From positions 3,257,256-3,321,255 of the forward strand of contig NZ_CP042913.1 in the NCBI RefSeq assembly GCF_008065115.1: DNA of 64,000 bases, read 5' to 3'. A program made the translations under genes and the position numbers. Of this stretch, positions 54,432-63,826 are shown piece after piece. The first letter of the stretch is position 1; every line of letters starts with the position of its first letter. The DNA comes from Bythopirellula goksoeyrii (GTDB taxonomy: Bacteria; Planctomycetota; Planctomycetia; Pirellulales; Lacipirellulaceae). A model generated the notes under the pieces. That model made no database searches. It saw only the letters and a list, made by a program, of their open reading frames with translations, and was not told the DNA's origin.

Positions 54432-54727
54432 GCTCCTCGTACCCACATTCGCGCGTGGTACAAAATCCCTTAGGCGGAGTAGCGGGACAAATCTGAAGGC
54501 CGGAACGAGCGGTAACGCTGATAAGTAAGGCGGATGCATCGGATTACGTGGTTGCCACAGCTCGCAAAACTTATGTGATACTGGTTGTAGCTGCATTTAT
54601 AGCAAGTTATCATGAAAAACACTTGCTGCTGCTTTGCTAGCTCTCAGGGATCATTTGCAAAACGGTCAGCCGGGCTGTTTGAGTTTCTTTTCGCCTCTCT
54701 GTTCTACCTTTTCAAGGGAGTCTTGCC
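54432..54727. other. Intergenic region without a recognised gene
   Basis: About 300 bp. Nothing coding is supported; the last bases carry AAGGGAG, the ribosome binding site of the next gene. Confidence 0.5.
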
Positions 54728-55291
54728 ATGTCTACTGACGAATTCATGAAACAGCAGTATCTTACTTTACGCACGGAAATCAGTGAATCGAAATCCCGGA
54801 TTTTCTGGCTTGTCATCATTGGCGTGGCCCTCGTGCTGGTATCAGGTTTTTTGGCAGCGGAGTACCCCACGGCATTTGCCAATGCCGCGATTCCCTTTTT
54901 GCTGTTGGGGCTAATGATGTCCTTCATTGCCGAGGACAACAACATTTCGCGTGCTGGACGGTATCTGCGTGAACAGGTCGAGCCCCAGATCAAAGACATC
55001 ACTTGCTGGGAACATTGGCTGGAAGGTCATCCCGAATTTCGCGAAGTGGATCATTCGTTTGTCATCGGATTCAGCGTGCTGTTTTTTTGTTTCTTTGCGA
55101 TTTCGACGTCTCTGACTCTGGTCTACTTGGACCGGCAGATGTACTCGATGCTGACAGTTGTCGGTGCGGGGGTTGCTTATGTTCTGGCCGCTTTTTGTGT
55201 GTTGGTAGTTTTTGTCCGCCACCTTCGAGCTGGAAATCCCAAGCAGGTTTTTCCAGACGGATCCCAGTCGACTGAAGCACTGGTGGGGTGA
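54728..55291 (+). CDS. Unrecognised four-helix membrane protein
   Basis: 187 residues. A short N-terminal amphipathic segment (MSTDEFMKQQYLTLRTEIS) is followed by two transmembrane helices (IFWLVIIGVALVLVSGFLA, AIPFLLLGLMMSFIA), a soluble loop of about 45 residues with YLREQVEPQI and CWEHWLEGHPEFR, and two more helices (GFSVLFFCFFAISTSLTLVYL, LTVVGAGVAYVLAAFCVLVVF). AAGGGAG precedes the ATG. I do not recognise the family. The layout (N-terminal helix, two TM, charged loop, two TM) resembles small conserved membrane proteins in other phyla, but I would not assign a role. Confidence 0.75.
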   Translation: MSTDEFMKQQYLTLRTEISESKSRIFWLVIIGVALVLVSGFLAAEYPTAFANAAIPFLLLGLMMSFIAEDNNISRAGRYLREQVEPQIKDITCWEHWLEGHPEFREVDHSFVIGFSVLFFCFFAISTSLTLVYLDRQMYSMLTVVGAGVAYVLAAFCVLVVFVRHLRAGNPKQVFPDGSQSTEALVG

Positions 55292-55380
55292 TTTTTTTAG
55301 AGGGTCTGGGGATGGGGGCCTGGGAGCTGGGGGAAAGCATTGCAGCTAACTACTAACCGCTTTTTCCAACAATCCGGTCG

Positions 55381-56760
55381 CTATCGAGATGAGGCTAACA
55401 AGGCAATCTGCCCATTGGTGTGGATTACTTCCCGATACCACCTTGCTGAATCTTTGGCGATCCGCTGTTGGGTCGCAAAATCAACATGCACCAAGCCAAA
55501 CCGTTTCCCGTAACCATCGGCCCATTCGAAATTATCCAACAAGGACCAGAGGAAGTAGCCGCGCACATCAACCCCGTCGCAGATCGCACGGTGGAGTTCT
55601 CCTAGGTACCGGGCGAGATAATCAATCCGTTGGGGGTCATGGACTTCCCCATCGAGGGCTACCCAATCGATGTTGGCCATGCCGTTCTCTGTGATGTAAA
55701 TCGGCGTTTTGTATCGCTCCCAATGGTAGCGGGGGCCCCAGTAGAGCGAATCTTCGCACACCGGCCAGTCAAACGCAGTTCTCGCAGCTCCCGGCGGATC
55801 CGGCAACTCCTCGTACGCACTAGCGCCGGTGCTCTTGACGTACGTGCCCGTGTAGATATTCAGCCCCAAGAAGTCGAGCGGAGCGGCGATCGTCTCCATT
55901 TCCTGCGGCGTGGTCGTCGGGACAGCTGAGCCGAATTCGCGAAGGCCCGCTTCGGGGTAGGAACCCAAAAAGACGGGATCATTAAACCAAGTGTTACTCC
56001 ACAGATTGTCAGGCGTGCCGCTCATGGCCAGGTTTGCGGCTTCAACATCGGCAGCGCTCTGGGTGGCGGGCATCATGGCAATCCCCACTGGAGCCCAGCC
56101 CACCTGTGGAGGCTTTTGAGCCACAGAGCGAATCGCGGCTACGGCCAAGCCATGTGCCAGCAACACGTGATGGCTGGCCAGCAACCGCTCCTCAAGTGAC
56201 AACTGAAGCCCCGGCGCATTGATGGCATCCACCAGCCCATACCGCAAGAACACTTGGGGTTCGTTTATCGTGAACCAATGCTGCACGCGGTCGGAAAGCC
56301 GCTCGACCACAACGCGGACGTAGTCGGCGAACCAGCGAGGGCTCTGGGGGTTGAGCCAGCCTCCTTGGTCTTCGAGCGCCTGAGGATAATCCCAATGAAA
56401 CAAGGTTACCCATGGCTGGATTTGTCGTTCCATCAAGGCGTCGATGAGGGCATCATAGAAATCAAGTCCCCGTTCGTTGATATCCCCGTTGCCGGTGGGC
56501 AATATGCGAGGCCAGGAGATAGAAAGTCGATAATTGGGGATTCCTAACTCACGCATCAGGTCGCAATCCTCTCGATAGCGACGGTGATGGTCGCATGCGA
56601 CTTGGCCTGTATCGCCGTTACGCACCTTTCCCTCGGCAGAGAACTGATCCCATACGCTCGGTCCTTTGCCATCGATATCGGCGGCTCCTTCGATCTGGTA
56701 GGCCGACGTGGCGACTCCCCAGGTAAAATCGGCAGGAAATACGCGAGGCTGTTCGACCAT
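55381..56760 (-). CDS. GH1 beta-glucosidase
   Basis: Cytoplasmic retaining beta-glucosidase of 459 residues, normal GH1 length. Signatures: FTWGVATSAYQIEGA near the N-terminus, the acid/base Glu in FTINEPQVF near 166, and the nucleophile Glu in YITENGMAN near 357, with GYFLWSLLDNFEWADGYGKRFGLVHVD at the C-terminus. No signal peptide is seen, so it acts on imported glucosides, for example beta-1,2-, 1,3- or 1,4-linked disaccharides. It lies among the GH144, GH94, LacI and GPH-type symporter genes, which suggests final hydrolysis of short glucan fragments. Divergent from the endonuclease/phosphatase-like gene. Confidence 0.94.
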   Translation of the reverse strand: MVEQPRVFPADFTWGVATSAYQIEGAADIDGKGPSVWDQFSAEGKVRNGDTGQVACDHHRRYREDCDLMRELGIPNYRLSISWPRILPTGNGDINERGLDFYDALIDALMERQIQPWVTLFHWDYPQALEDQGGWLNPQSPRWFADYVRVVVERLSDRVQHWFTINEPQVFLRYGLVDAINAPGLQLSLEERLLASHHVLLAHGLAVAAIRSVAQKPPQVGWAPVGIAMMPATQSAADVEAANLAMSGTPDNLWSNTWFNDPVFLGSYPEAGLREFGSAVPTTTPQEMETIAAPLDFLGLNIYTGTYVKSTGASAYEELPDPPGAARTAFDWPVCEDSLYWGPRYHWERYKTPIYITENGMANIDWVALDGEVHDPQRIDYLARYLGELHRAICDGVDVRGYFLWSLLDNFEWADGYGKRFGLVHVDFATQQRIAKDSARWYREVIHTNGQIALLASSR

Positions 56761-56858
56761 AAGGATTTGTTACCCTTTGAGTTCACGGAAAACTATGAGA
56801 GACTTGTAAGTGACCTACAAACTGACAATTGCGACTTCTTTTTCTTCAGAGATCTGTA

Positions 56859-57701
56859 ATGTTGAATTTATATGCGAGTCTGTTTCTCTTGTGCTGTTTA
56901 GCGCTGTCTACGTCTCTAGCGAAAGCAGAAGAGGCCGTGCGGGTGATGACGTTTAATATTCGCTATGGCACGGCACCGGATGGTGATGACTGCTGGCCTC
57001 ATCGTAAGAATCTTGTACTTGAAGTGATTAGCGATTTTGAGCCACATCTCTTAGGTTTGCAAGAAGCACTGCGCGGGCAACTGGATGAAATCGCTGTAGC
57101 GTTTCCTCAGTATGTCGCAATAGGTGTCGGCCGAGAAGCCGATGGGAACGGCGAATACTCTTCAATCTTGTATGACCGCAGGCGGTTTGACCTGCTGGAG
57201 GGGGAGACTTTTTGGCTGTCGGATACTCCCAACAAGCGAGGTTCGCACAACTGGGGCAATGAACTTCCCAGAATCTGCACCTGGGCGCGTTTGGTCGATC
57301 GTACGACCGGGAAGATACTGCATGTATTGAACACCCATTGGGATCATCAATCTCAATCAGCCCGTGTTGGCAGCGGTCGGTTGATTGCCGAGTACATCGC
57401 CAAGCTACCGCCCGAGGAACCGGTCATCTTGATGGGAGACTTCAATGTTGGCCCGGCAAACGAAGCCCGGCAGCCGTTCGCTGTGCTGGGTCTCAGAGAG
57501 TCATATCTTGTATTGCACCCTGAGGGTCAAAATATAGGCACCTTCAATGGTTTCCAGGGGACCACCTCGGGCGAGAAAATCGACGCTGTTTTCGTAAACG
57601 ATCGCTGGGAGGTGTTGGAGGCAGACATCGTTCGTACCCAACGCGATGGTCGCTATCCGTCGGATCATTTCCCCGTCACGGCTACGCTTGAAGTCAAGTG
57701 A
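56859..57701 (+). CDS. Secreted endonuclease/exonuclease/phosphatase-family protein
   Basis: 280 residues after the chosen ATG at 56859 (a TTG at 56829 also opens the frame). Signal peptide (ends AKAEE, about 26), then the EEP fold: VMTFNIRYGTAPDGDDCWPHR, LLGLQEALRGQLDEI, LNTHWDHQSQSAR, ILMGDFNVGP and the terminal SDHFPVTATLE with the catalytic Asp-His. This exported subclass is common in Bacteroidetes and planctomycetes near glycosidase genes; substrates may be phosphodiesters, sugar phosphates or nucleic acid. It converges with the GPH-type symporter gene (17 bp apart). Confidence 0.87.
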   Translation: MLNLYASLFLLCCLALSTSLAKAEEAVRVMTFNIRYGTAPDGDDCWPHRKNLVLEVISDFEPHLLGLQEALRGQLDEIAVAFPQYVAIGVGREADGNGEYSSILYDRRRFDLLEGETFWLSDTPNKRGSHNWGNELPRICTWARLVDRTTGKILHVLNTHWDHQSQSARVGSGRLIAEYIAKLPPEEPVILMGDFNVGPANEARQPFAVLGLRESYLVLHPEGQNIGTFNGFQGTTSGEKIDAVFVNDRWEVLEADIVRTQRDGRYPSDHFPVTATLEVK

Positions 57702-57718
57702 TGAGCAACAACCAACCA

Positions 57719-59506
57719 CTAGCCACTTATTCTTCGTCGTTCTTTTAGCTCTTCCTTGATTTCGTAACAGCGTTCTTCTGTGAGTGAATAGCGCAAAGTG
57801 AGCCAGATCGAGACGATGCTCAGCAGCAGTGGCAGACCGATCTCGACCAGTCGTAGGCGGAACAATGTCAGCGGGGCCTGTTTCTTGAGCAGTGCTGCGA
57901 CAGCGAGCATTTCACTGGTTTGGCTTGCCAACTCTGCAGGGTTTGTAACTAATTCGTCCGCTTGCGCTTCGAGCGCGGCCGCAAGTTCAGCAGTTTTTTC
58001 CAGATTCAGTTTGAGTTGCCCGGTATTGTCGGCCTGGCTTGGAAGATCATTGATTCTTTTTTCAAAGTGATCCTTGAGCTTGGTGATATCTTTTTGAACG
58101 GTTGCAATATGTTTGTTGACGGCCGCAAGGCGTTCCGATGGGGGAACGGTAGATTTTTCCCACTCTTCGATATCTGCGTTGAGGACTTCTATGCTTCCGC
58201 GTAGGGAATTTGCTGAAACATTTTGCTGTTCATCGAAACTAGTAAACACTAAGAGTACGCCCGTGACAAAACTGGCAAACGCAGTTCCCATCTTAATGAA
58301 CCACCAATAGACGCTGTAGTAGCTTCCCTCTGACCGCGTGCCGGTACGCAACTCGTCCTCATCGCAAATGTCACCCACCATGGACGAACCCAGGGTGAAG
58401 AACATCAACATTCCTGCCGAAAGCAACACAGTCGGAATGAGTACCAGGTAGGGAAGCTCGGGGTTGTAACAGACGATCTTCGTAATCTGTGCGGTGCACA
58501 TCAGTAAGATTGCGATCAGCAAGGTCTTGTTTTTTCCCAGCCGTCGGCTGATCCAATTCAGCGGAAATACAGCGATGAGTCCGGTAACGGCCCAAGCGGT
58601 GCCGCCCCAGCCAAGTAGAGTGCCCGCGGCAACCTCATTGCCACCATAGAGATAAAAGATAGTGATGTAATAGTTGAACAGCGCGACGAAGTTGAATCCC
58701 ATTGCCAAGGTGAAGATGATCACCACTAGGCTGAGAAACGTCTTGTTGCTCATGGTCGTTTGCATACTTTTCCAGAAGCCTGTTTTCTGCTGTTCTTTGA
58801 CAGCCGAGAACGCTGGTTCGCGGAGAGAAAAGAACCACCACCAAGCCATGGGGGCTAGAATGGCGGCGATCAGGAGCGAAACATAGCGCATGCCATCGGC
58901 CACGTCTCCCCCAGGCCCGCGAAAGAAATCCATCCCCGCCAGCGCAATCAGCCAGGGAGTGCCCATGGCAAATAAGTTCCCCAGGAAGCTTTTAGCGCTG
59001 AACAAGCGCGTCCGCTCGTGGTAGTCGGGTGACATTTCCATGCCTAGGGCACCGTGTGGAATCTCAAAAACCGTGCAGGAAGTGAAGAAAACTAGAAGTC
59101 CCGCCAGTATGAAGCTGAGTTGGAACCAGTTGTATGCTGTATCACTTACAAAAATCGTCCGAATCCATTCGCCGCGAGGCACCCACCACATGGCGACAAA
59201 GCTAACGGCCACGGCCAGTGTGCCGATCAGGATGTAAGGGCGCCGGCGACCCCAGCGAGTGCGGGTGTTGTCGGAGAGGTGCCCAATGATGGGGTCCGAG
59301 ACCGCGTCCCACAGCCGGGGAATAATCATGATGGTACCGAGCCAAAACGCACTGAGCCCCAGCGAGATATTGCCTAGCAGCCCCATGAGCTGCCCAGCGA
59401 TATTGAACAGGGCAATCGGGATCACACCACCCATGCCGTAGGCAATCAATTGATTCCAGGGGACGCGATCTTCTACTGGAATGAATTGCCGCTGGTTAGA
59501 TGACAT
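57719..59506 (-). CDS. GPH/MFS-type sugar:cation symporter with coiled-coil insertion
   Basis: Inner-membrane symporter of 595 residues. The N-terminal half has MGGVIPIALFNIAGQLM, PRLWDAVSDPIIGHLSDNTRTRWGRRRPYILIG (the GPH/MFS loop 2-3 motif) and FEIPHGALGMEM; the second half has MLMFFTLGSSMVGDICDEDELRTGTRSEG. Unusually, a hydrophilic segment of roughly 115 residues (about 430-545, with EDEWEKS-like, VNKHIATVQKDITKLKDHFE and LNLEKTAELAAALEAQADEL) lies between the penultimate and last membrane helices. It is predicted to form a coiled coil. It probably imports glucan oligosaccharides or disaccharides. It is 13 bp downstream of lacI and in its operon. Confidence 0.87.
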   Translation of the reverse strand: MSSNQRQFIPVEDRVPWNQLIAYGMGGVIPIALFNIAGQLMGLLGNISLGLSAFWLGTIMIIPRLWDAVSDPIIGHLSDNTRTRWGRRRPYILIGTLAVAVSFVAMWWVPRGEWIRTIFVSDTAYNWFQLSFILAGLLVFFTSCTVFEIPHGALGMEMSPDYHERTRLFSAKSFLGNLFAMGTPWLIALAGMDFFRGPGGDVADGMRYVSLLIAAILAPMAWWWFFSLREPAFSAVKEQQKTGFWKSMQTTMSNKTFLSLVVIIFTLAMGFNFVALFNYYITIFYLYGGNEVAAGTLLGWGGTAWAVTGLIAVFPLNWISRRLGKNKTLLIAILLMCTAQITKIVCYNPELPYLVLIPTVLLSAGMLMFFTLGSSMVGDICDEDELRTGTRSEGSYYSVYWWFIKMGTAFASFVTGVLLVFTSFDEQQNVSANSLRGSIEVLNADIEEWEKSTVPPSERLAAVNKHIATVQKDITKLKDHFEKRINDLPSQADNTGQLKLNLEKTAELAAALEAQADELVTNPAELASQTSEMLAVAALLKKQAPLTLFRLRLVEIGLPLLLSIVSIWLTLRYSLTEERCYEIKEELKERRRISG

Positions 59507-59519
59507 GATGTGTCAAGTC

Positions 59520-60545
59520 TCAACGAAGAGACGCTTCCTGGCTCGATCCGCAGGATTCACGGATGACAAGATTCGAGTGAAGAGTTATCTTCACTGGAGC
59601 ACGTTCAGGTTCTTTCAATCGCTGGCAGAGTAACTCGACTGCCTGGGCCCCCATGCTGGACATTGGGACGTGAACCGTGGTAAGCCTTGGCCTGGTCATG
59701 ATGGCGATTCGTGTGTCGTCGAAACCAACCACGCGAATTTGTTCCGGAACGGAGATTCCTTTTTCGATAGCGGCATCAATAATGCCCGCCGCCATTTCAT
59801 CGTTGGCTGCAAAAATGAAGGCATCCGAGGAAGCCCAGCTTTTGACCTTCTCAATGCCAAGCTCGAAAGCTTTTTCGTAACTAAAATCTAGATGATAAAT
59901 GTCATTGGCGTCGACAGGTAAGGAGGCCTGACTCATCGTATCACGATAGGCAGCAAGTCGATCAATCGTATCGATGTTGGTTTTGGTACCTCCTACAAAG
60001 ATGATGTGTTTTGCCTGTCGATCCTCGATCAAATGCAGCATCATCTCTTCGGCTCCATGTCTCTGATCGATTACGACACTATCATGCTTCACTCGATCAA
60101 CCTGGCCATCGAGCACCACAAAGGGAATCGTGACTCCTGAGAGAGTTTTCTTGGCCTTGGAGTCGATCTCTGAGACCATCACAACGATTCCGTCAACTAA
60201 GCCATGGCTGGAGACAGCGGAAAGTACAGCGTGGCCATCGTTCTTTCCTCCTACCGATGAAACCATCAGTTGATAACCTAAATCGTGAGCCTTCGCGTTC
60301 GCACCTCGTATGATTTCCGAGTAGAATTCGCCGTGAAGATCAGGCAAGACCAAACCTAGAATGTTGCTCTGCTGAAGCATGAGCCCGCGAGCAAATACAT
60401 TGGGCCGGTAATTGAGTTCTAGTATTGCCCCTTCGACTCGCTTGCGAGTCTTGTCGTTGACGATATTGCGACGGTTGAGTACCCGAGAAACGGTGCTGAT
60501 CGATACGTTTGCCTTCCGAGCAACATCTTCAATCGAAGCAGGCAT
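59520..60545 (-). CDS. LacI-family transcriptional regulator
   Basis: 341 residues. N-terminal HTH and hinge (IEDVARKANVSISTVSRVLN, RRNIVNDKTRKRV, LNYRPNVFARGLM), then a periplasmic-binding-protein-like ligand domain (about 62-335) ending HVPMSSMGAQAVELL. The recognition-helix and hinge sequences fit LacI proteins that bind GCGC-centred palindromes. The gene's own promoter carries such a site (60596-60609), implying autorepression, and the reverse complement of that site is at the GH94 promoter. The GPH-type symporter gene follows in the same operon. The inducer is probably a glucan breakdown product; this is inference. Confidence 0.93.
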   Translation of the reverse strand: MPASIEDVARKANVSISTVSRVLNRRNIVNDKTRKRVEGAILELNYRPNVFARGLMLQQSNILGLVLPDLHGEFYSEIIRGANAKAHDLGYQLMVSSVGGKNDGHAVLSAVSSHGLVDGIVVMVSEIDSKAKKTLSGVTIPFVVLDGQVDRVKHDSVVIDQRHGAEEMMLHLIEDRQAKHIIFVGGTKTNIDTIDRLAAYRDTMSQASLPVDANDIYHLDFSYEKAFELGIEKVKSWASSDAFIFAANDEMAAGIIDAAIEKGISVPEQIRVVGFDDTRIAIMTRPRLTTVHVPMSSMGAQAVELLCQRLKEPERAPVKITLHSNLVIRESCGSSQEASLR

Positions 60546-60595
60546 ATAGTTCTCCGCTTAGCTACGCTGGAATCCCTTTTTCGAGCCATCGTAAT

Positions 60596-60643
60596 TGACA
60601 GCGCTTTCAATCAATCATATTCTGCGATATAAGCCGTTGTCAA
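60596..60643 (-). promoter_or_regulatory. lacI promoter with autoregulatory operator
   Basis: On the minus strand: -35 TTGACA (60638-60643), 18-bp spacer, -10 TATGAT (60614-60619), 4 bp, then operator TGAAAGCGCTGTCA (60596-60609). The -35 and -10 are near consensus. The operator is identical, read in the direction of transcription, to that of the GH94 promoter. It also lies about 150 bp upstream of the divergent GH144-like gene and could act on it. Confidence 0.78.
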
Positions 60644-60756
60644 CAATTGATGATGGCCATGAGTGACGGTTTTTTCAATTATTCGGTTTGCCGAGAAGTT
60701 GGAAGGATCGTCGCTTGCTCCTCCGTATATTCTCACTCGAACTCCTGGGGAACCTC

Positions 60757-62214
60757 ATGCGAATTATCCAGTCATTCTGTGGCATAGCCTCGCGATTTTT
60801 TTGGATGGGCATGATGCTCGTTGCTTCAACTGTCAGTGGCGAACAAGATGTGTTGCGCTCCTCGGATACCACCAAGGCCATCTCCCAAGCTTTCAGCTCG
60901 GAAGATGAAGCCCTGCTTGATGAGATTCAAGAAGGCTGTTTTCGTTTTCTTTGGAAGGAAGTCGGTAGCCCCGTCCCACTCGTAAAGGACCGCCTCACGA
61001 ACGACCGGGTTTCCAGTCTGGCTGGAGTCGGATTTCAACTCTCAGCGATTCCCATTGGCGTCGAGCGCGGTTGGATTACTCGCCAGGAGGGGCACGATCG
61101 GGCGCTGGCGATTTTGCAAGGAATCATTCCTCGCACAGACAACAAAAAATTCGGCATCTATCTGCACTATGTCGACTTAAACGAGGGAGGGATGCATCAA
61201 GACAAGGGTCTGCAAGTGCAGGCTAGCACTATCGATCACGCCCTGCTTCAGGCAGGCGCAATGACGGCGGCCAGTTATTTTGATGGGGAAGTCGCCGGTT
61301 TGGTAGACAAGATGGTGGCCGATGCGAATTGGAAGATCTACCAGACGCAGCCCGAGGGATTTGTATCCTTCGGTTGGCGACCCGACGACGAGGGGCATGA
61401 CCTGGATAAGCCCGGCGATTTTCGACCCTGGAATTGGCACGATGCCAGCGCTGAAGAGCAGATTGTAACTTTCCTGGCGGTTGGAACTCCCGTTGCGGAT
61501 CATACCGTACCTCCTGAAGTTTACTATCGACTGCACCGAGTGCTGAAGCAGCACAAAGACATGGCCCCCTACGCAGTTTCCTGGGGGGGCCCTGCTTTCA
61601 CCTATTTTTTCAATCATTGCTGGATTGATTACCGCTCGTTGCGAGCAGATAGTCCGAGCGATTTTGGAGTCGATCAGCCCAGCATCGATTGGTTCGAGAA
61701 TTCAAGCCGTGCGATGCTCACCCATCGGCAGCGTTGTATCGAGAAGTCGGATGAGTTCAAGACGATGGGCCCCAATTCCTGGGGGCTTAGTCCGGCAGCT
61801 GACGTGAATCCCGATGGAACCATGGGCTACATCGTGCAGTCGGTGCGACCCAACCTGGAGGAGAAGGATAATTTCTGTGGCGGAACAGTTACCCCTTATG
61901 CTGCTGGATCGGCGATCATGTTTGTTCCAGAGCTATCTGTCAAAGCGCTGCGTCATTTCCGTAATTTGAAAGATGAAGAAGGAAACTATGTGGTTTGGCG
62001 GGAATTCTCCAAGGGAGGATACGGCTTGCTCGACAGCTTTAATTTGGATCGCAATGAACAGCAAGGAACGCCTGACTACATCAGCATCGACGAAGGGCCC
62101 ATGCTTTTGGCAATTGAGAACGCCCGCACGGGACTTGTATGGAAATTGTTTATGCAGCATCCGTCCGCACAACTCGCAATCGAACGGCTACGACTGAAGA
62201 AACTTGCAGAATGA
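60757..62214 (+). CDS. GH144/Glycoamylase-type exported beta-glucanase
   Basis: 485 residues, exported by a signal peptide (about 1-26, ends VSGEQ). It consists only of the Glycoamylase-type domain, without CBM or FN3: EGCFRFLWKEVGSPVPLVKD, SSLAGVGFQLSAIPIGVERGWITRQE, YLHYVDLNEGG, STIDHALLQAGAMTAASYFDGEV, PNSWGLSPAADVN and IENARTGLVWKLFMQHP. These match the GH144-type family fold in order and length. The ATG at 60757 is preferred over the TTG at 60688 because GGGGA lies about 8 nt before it and a signal peptide follows directly. It is divergent from lacI, sharing its regulatory region. Endo- versus exo-action and exact linkage are not known. Confidence 0.82.
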   Translation: MRIIQSFCGIASRFFWMGMMLVASTVSGEQDVLRSSDTTKAISQAFSSEDEALLDEIQEGCFRFLWKEVGSPVPLVKDRLTNDRVSSLAGVGFQLSAIPIGVERGWITRQEGHDRALAILQGIIPRTDNKKFGIYLHYVDLNEGGMHQDKGLQVQASTIDHALLQAGAMTAASYFDGEVAGLVDKMVADANWKIYQTQPEGFVSFGWRPDDEGHDLDKPGDFRPWNWHDASAEEQIVTFLAVGTPVADHTVPPEVYYRLHRVLKQHKDMAPYAVSWGGPAFTYFFNHCWIDYRSLRADSPSDFGVDQPSIDWFENSSRAMLTHRQRCIEKSDEFKTMGPNSWGLSPAADVNPDGTMGYIVQSVRPNLEEKDNFCGGTVTPYAAGSAIMFVPELSVKALRHFRNLKDEEGNYVVWREFSKGGYGLLDSFNLDRNEQQGTPDYISIDEGPMLLAIENARTGLVWKLFMQHPSAQLAIERLRLKKLAE

Positions 62215-62232
62215 AACGAATTTGATCATTCT

Positions 62233-63804
62233 TCACTCTTGAGTCGGAGGATCGTCGCTTGTGACTTCGAGTTCCACTCGCAAGTCTTGCAGCTTGGCCA
62301 GCATCTTCGCTTGCACTTCGGCGTATTCGACATCGCCATAGACGGAGTGCATCTCGTGCGGATCAGCAACCAAATCGAAAAGCTCCCACTCACCGAGCTT
62401 GTAGAAGTGAATGAGTTTGTAGCGGCCGTCCGTCACGCCATAATGTTCGCTGACATTGTGGCCGCCTCCTTCGTAGTAGTGATAATAAAACGAATCACGC
62501 CAATCCTTTGGTGGAGTACCACGGAGCAAGGGCTCCAAGCTCGCCCCTTGCATTTCAGCAGGTATATCGACATTCGCAATGTCCAGAAAAGTTTCGGCAA
62601 AATCGAGATTAGAGACGATTCTTTCTTCTATGCTGCCGGGCTCAGTAACTCCCGGCCAACGCACCAGTAGTGGCGCTCTCAGAGACTCTTCATACATGAA
62701 CCGCTTGTCGAACCATCCATGCTCTCCCAAAAAGAACCCCTGGTCCGAACTATAAATTACTACGGTGTTTTCGGCCAACCCCGCTTCTTCTAGATAGTCG
62801 AGCACTTGTCCTACGCTGTCGTCGACCGATGAAACGCAACTTAGATAGTCCTGGAGAAACCGTTGATATTTCCAACGCACGAGGTCCTTTCCACTAAGTT
62901 TCCCTTCGTAGTACTTCTCGTTCTTTTGCAGATACGCTTCCTTCCAAGTCGTGAGTTGGTCGTGAGTCATCTTGCCATAAAACCAATCGCGGGCTCGGGA
63001 GTTGTTAGGATCGTTAAGCTCCGGTTGATCCCACGCCTTGATATCGGGACCGTGAATGCTCATATGCTTGTCATTGGCGATACGCATCTCCGCCTGTGCG
63101 GCTGCCGATGCACGGTTTTCATAGTTATCGAACAGGTTCTCTGGTTCTGGGTAGACCTGATTCATGTTGTCAGTAACTCGATCTGGGGCAGGATCCCAAG
63201 GTCGATGCGGGGCTTTGTGCTGCATCATCAACAAGAAGGGGCGATCGGGATCTCGGCCATGCTCCAACCAGGCCAGCGTCTGATCCGTGAGCAACTCGGT
63301 AGTGTATCCCAAATACTGCACTTGACCCCAAGGAGTGATGAACTTGGGTTGGTAGTAGAAGCCTTGGTGTTCCAGGATATGCCAGTAGTCGAATCCCGTA
63401 GGCTTACTTTGCCGCCCAAGATGCCATTTGCCGATTAGGGCCGTTTGATATCCAGCTTGTTGCAACAGCTTCGGAAACGTCTGCTGGGTTCCGTCAAACT
63501 CCTGGTCATTATGGTAGTAGCCGTTCTTATGGCTGTACTTACCAGTGAGAATACATGCTCGGCTCGGACCGCAAATCGAATTGGTGACATAGCAACGGTT
63601 AAACTTCATGCCTTCGTTAGCAAGTCGATCCAAATTCGGAGTCTCGATCAAGCCATCATCGTATGCCGAGAGCGCCTTGGTTGCGTGGTCATCGGTAAAG
63701 ACAAATAGAATGTTGGGTCGCTCATCCGCAAGAGCAACCGAATGAAAACCCACTAACACAATCAATTGCAATAGATTGAGTGAAACAACGAAGATTCTTG
63801 CCAT
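62233..63804 (-). CDS. Secreted type I sulfatase
   Basis: 523 residues. Signal peptide (ends ALADE, about 27), then [16 protein letters not shown] (metal-binding Asp pair) and the formylglycine motif CGPSR (Cys near 77) in [21 protein letters not shown]. Downstream are the second metal/active-site blocks [27 protein letters not shown] and [22 protein letters not shown]. The CxPSR motif is intact, so maturation to formylglycine by an FGE is expected. The enzyme would desulfate a glycan or small ester; the substrate is unknown. Convergent with the GH144-like gene. The insertion sequence begins only about 22 bp upstream of its ATG. Confidence 0.94.
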   Translation of the reverse strand: MARIFVVSLNLLQLIVLVGFHSVALADERPNILFVFTDDHATKALSAYDDGLIETPNLDRLANEGMKFNRCYVTNSICGPSRACILTGKYSHKNGYYHNDQEFDGTQQTFPKLLQQAGYQTALIGKWHLGRQSKPTGFDYWHILEHQGFYYQPKFITPWGQVQYLGYTTELLTDQTLAWLEHGRDPDRPFLLMMQHKAPHRPWDPAPDRVTDNMNQVYPEPENLFDNYENRASAAAQAEMRIANDKHMSIHGPDIKAWDQPELNDPNNSRARDWFYGKMTHDQLTTWKEAYLQKNEKYYEGKLSGKDLVRWKYQRFLQDYLSCVSSVDDSVGQVLDYLEEAGLAENTVVIYSSDQGFFLGEHGWFDKRFMYEESLRAPLLVRWPGVTEPGSIEERIVSNLDFAETFLDIANVDIPAEMQGASLEPLLRGTPPKDWRDSFYYHYYEGGGHNVSEHYGVTDGRYKLIHFYKLGEWELFDLVADPHEMHSVYGDVEYAEVQAKMLAKLQDLRVELEVTSDDPPTQE

Positions 63805-63826
63805 ACGTAGAGTTCCTAGTTGTCTA

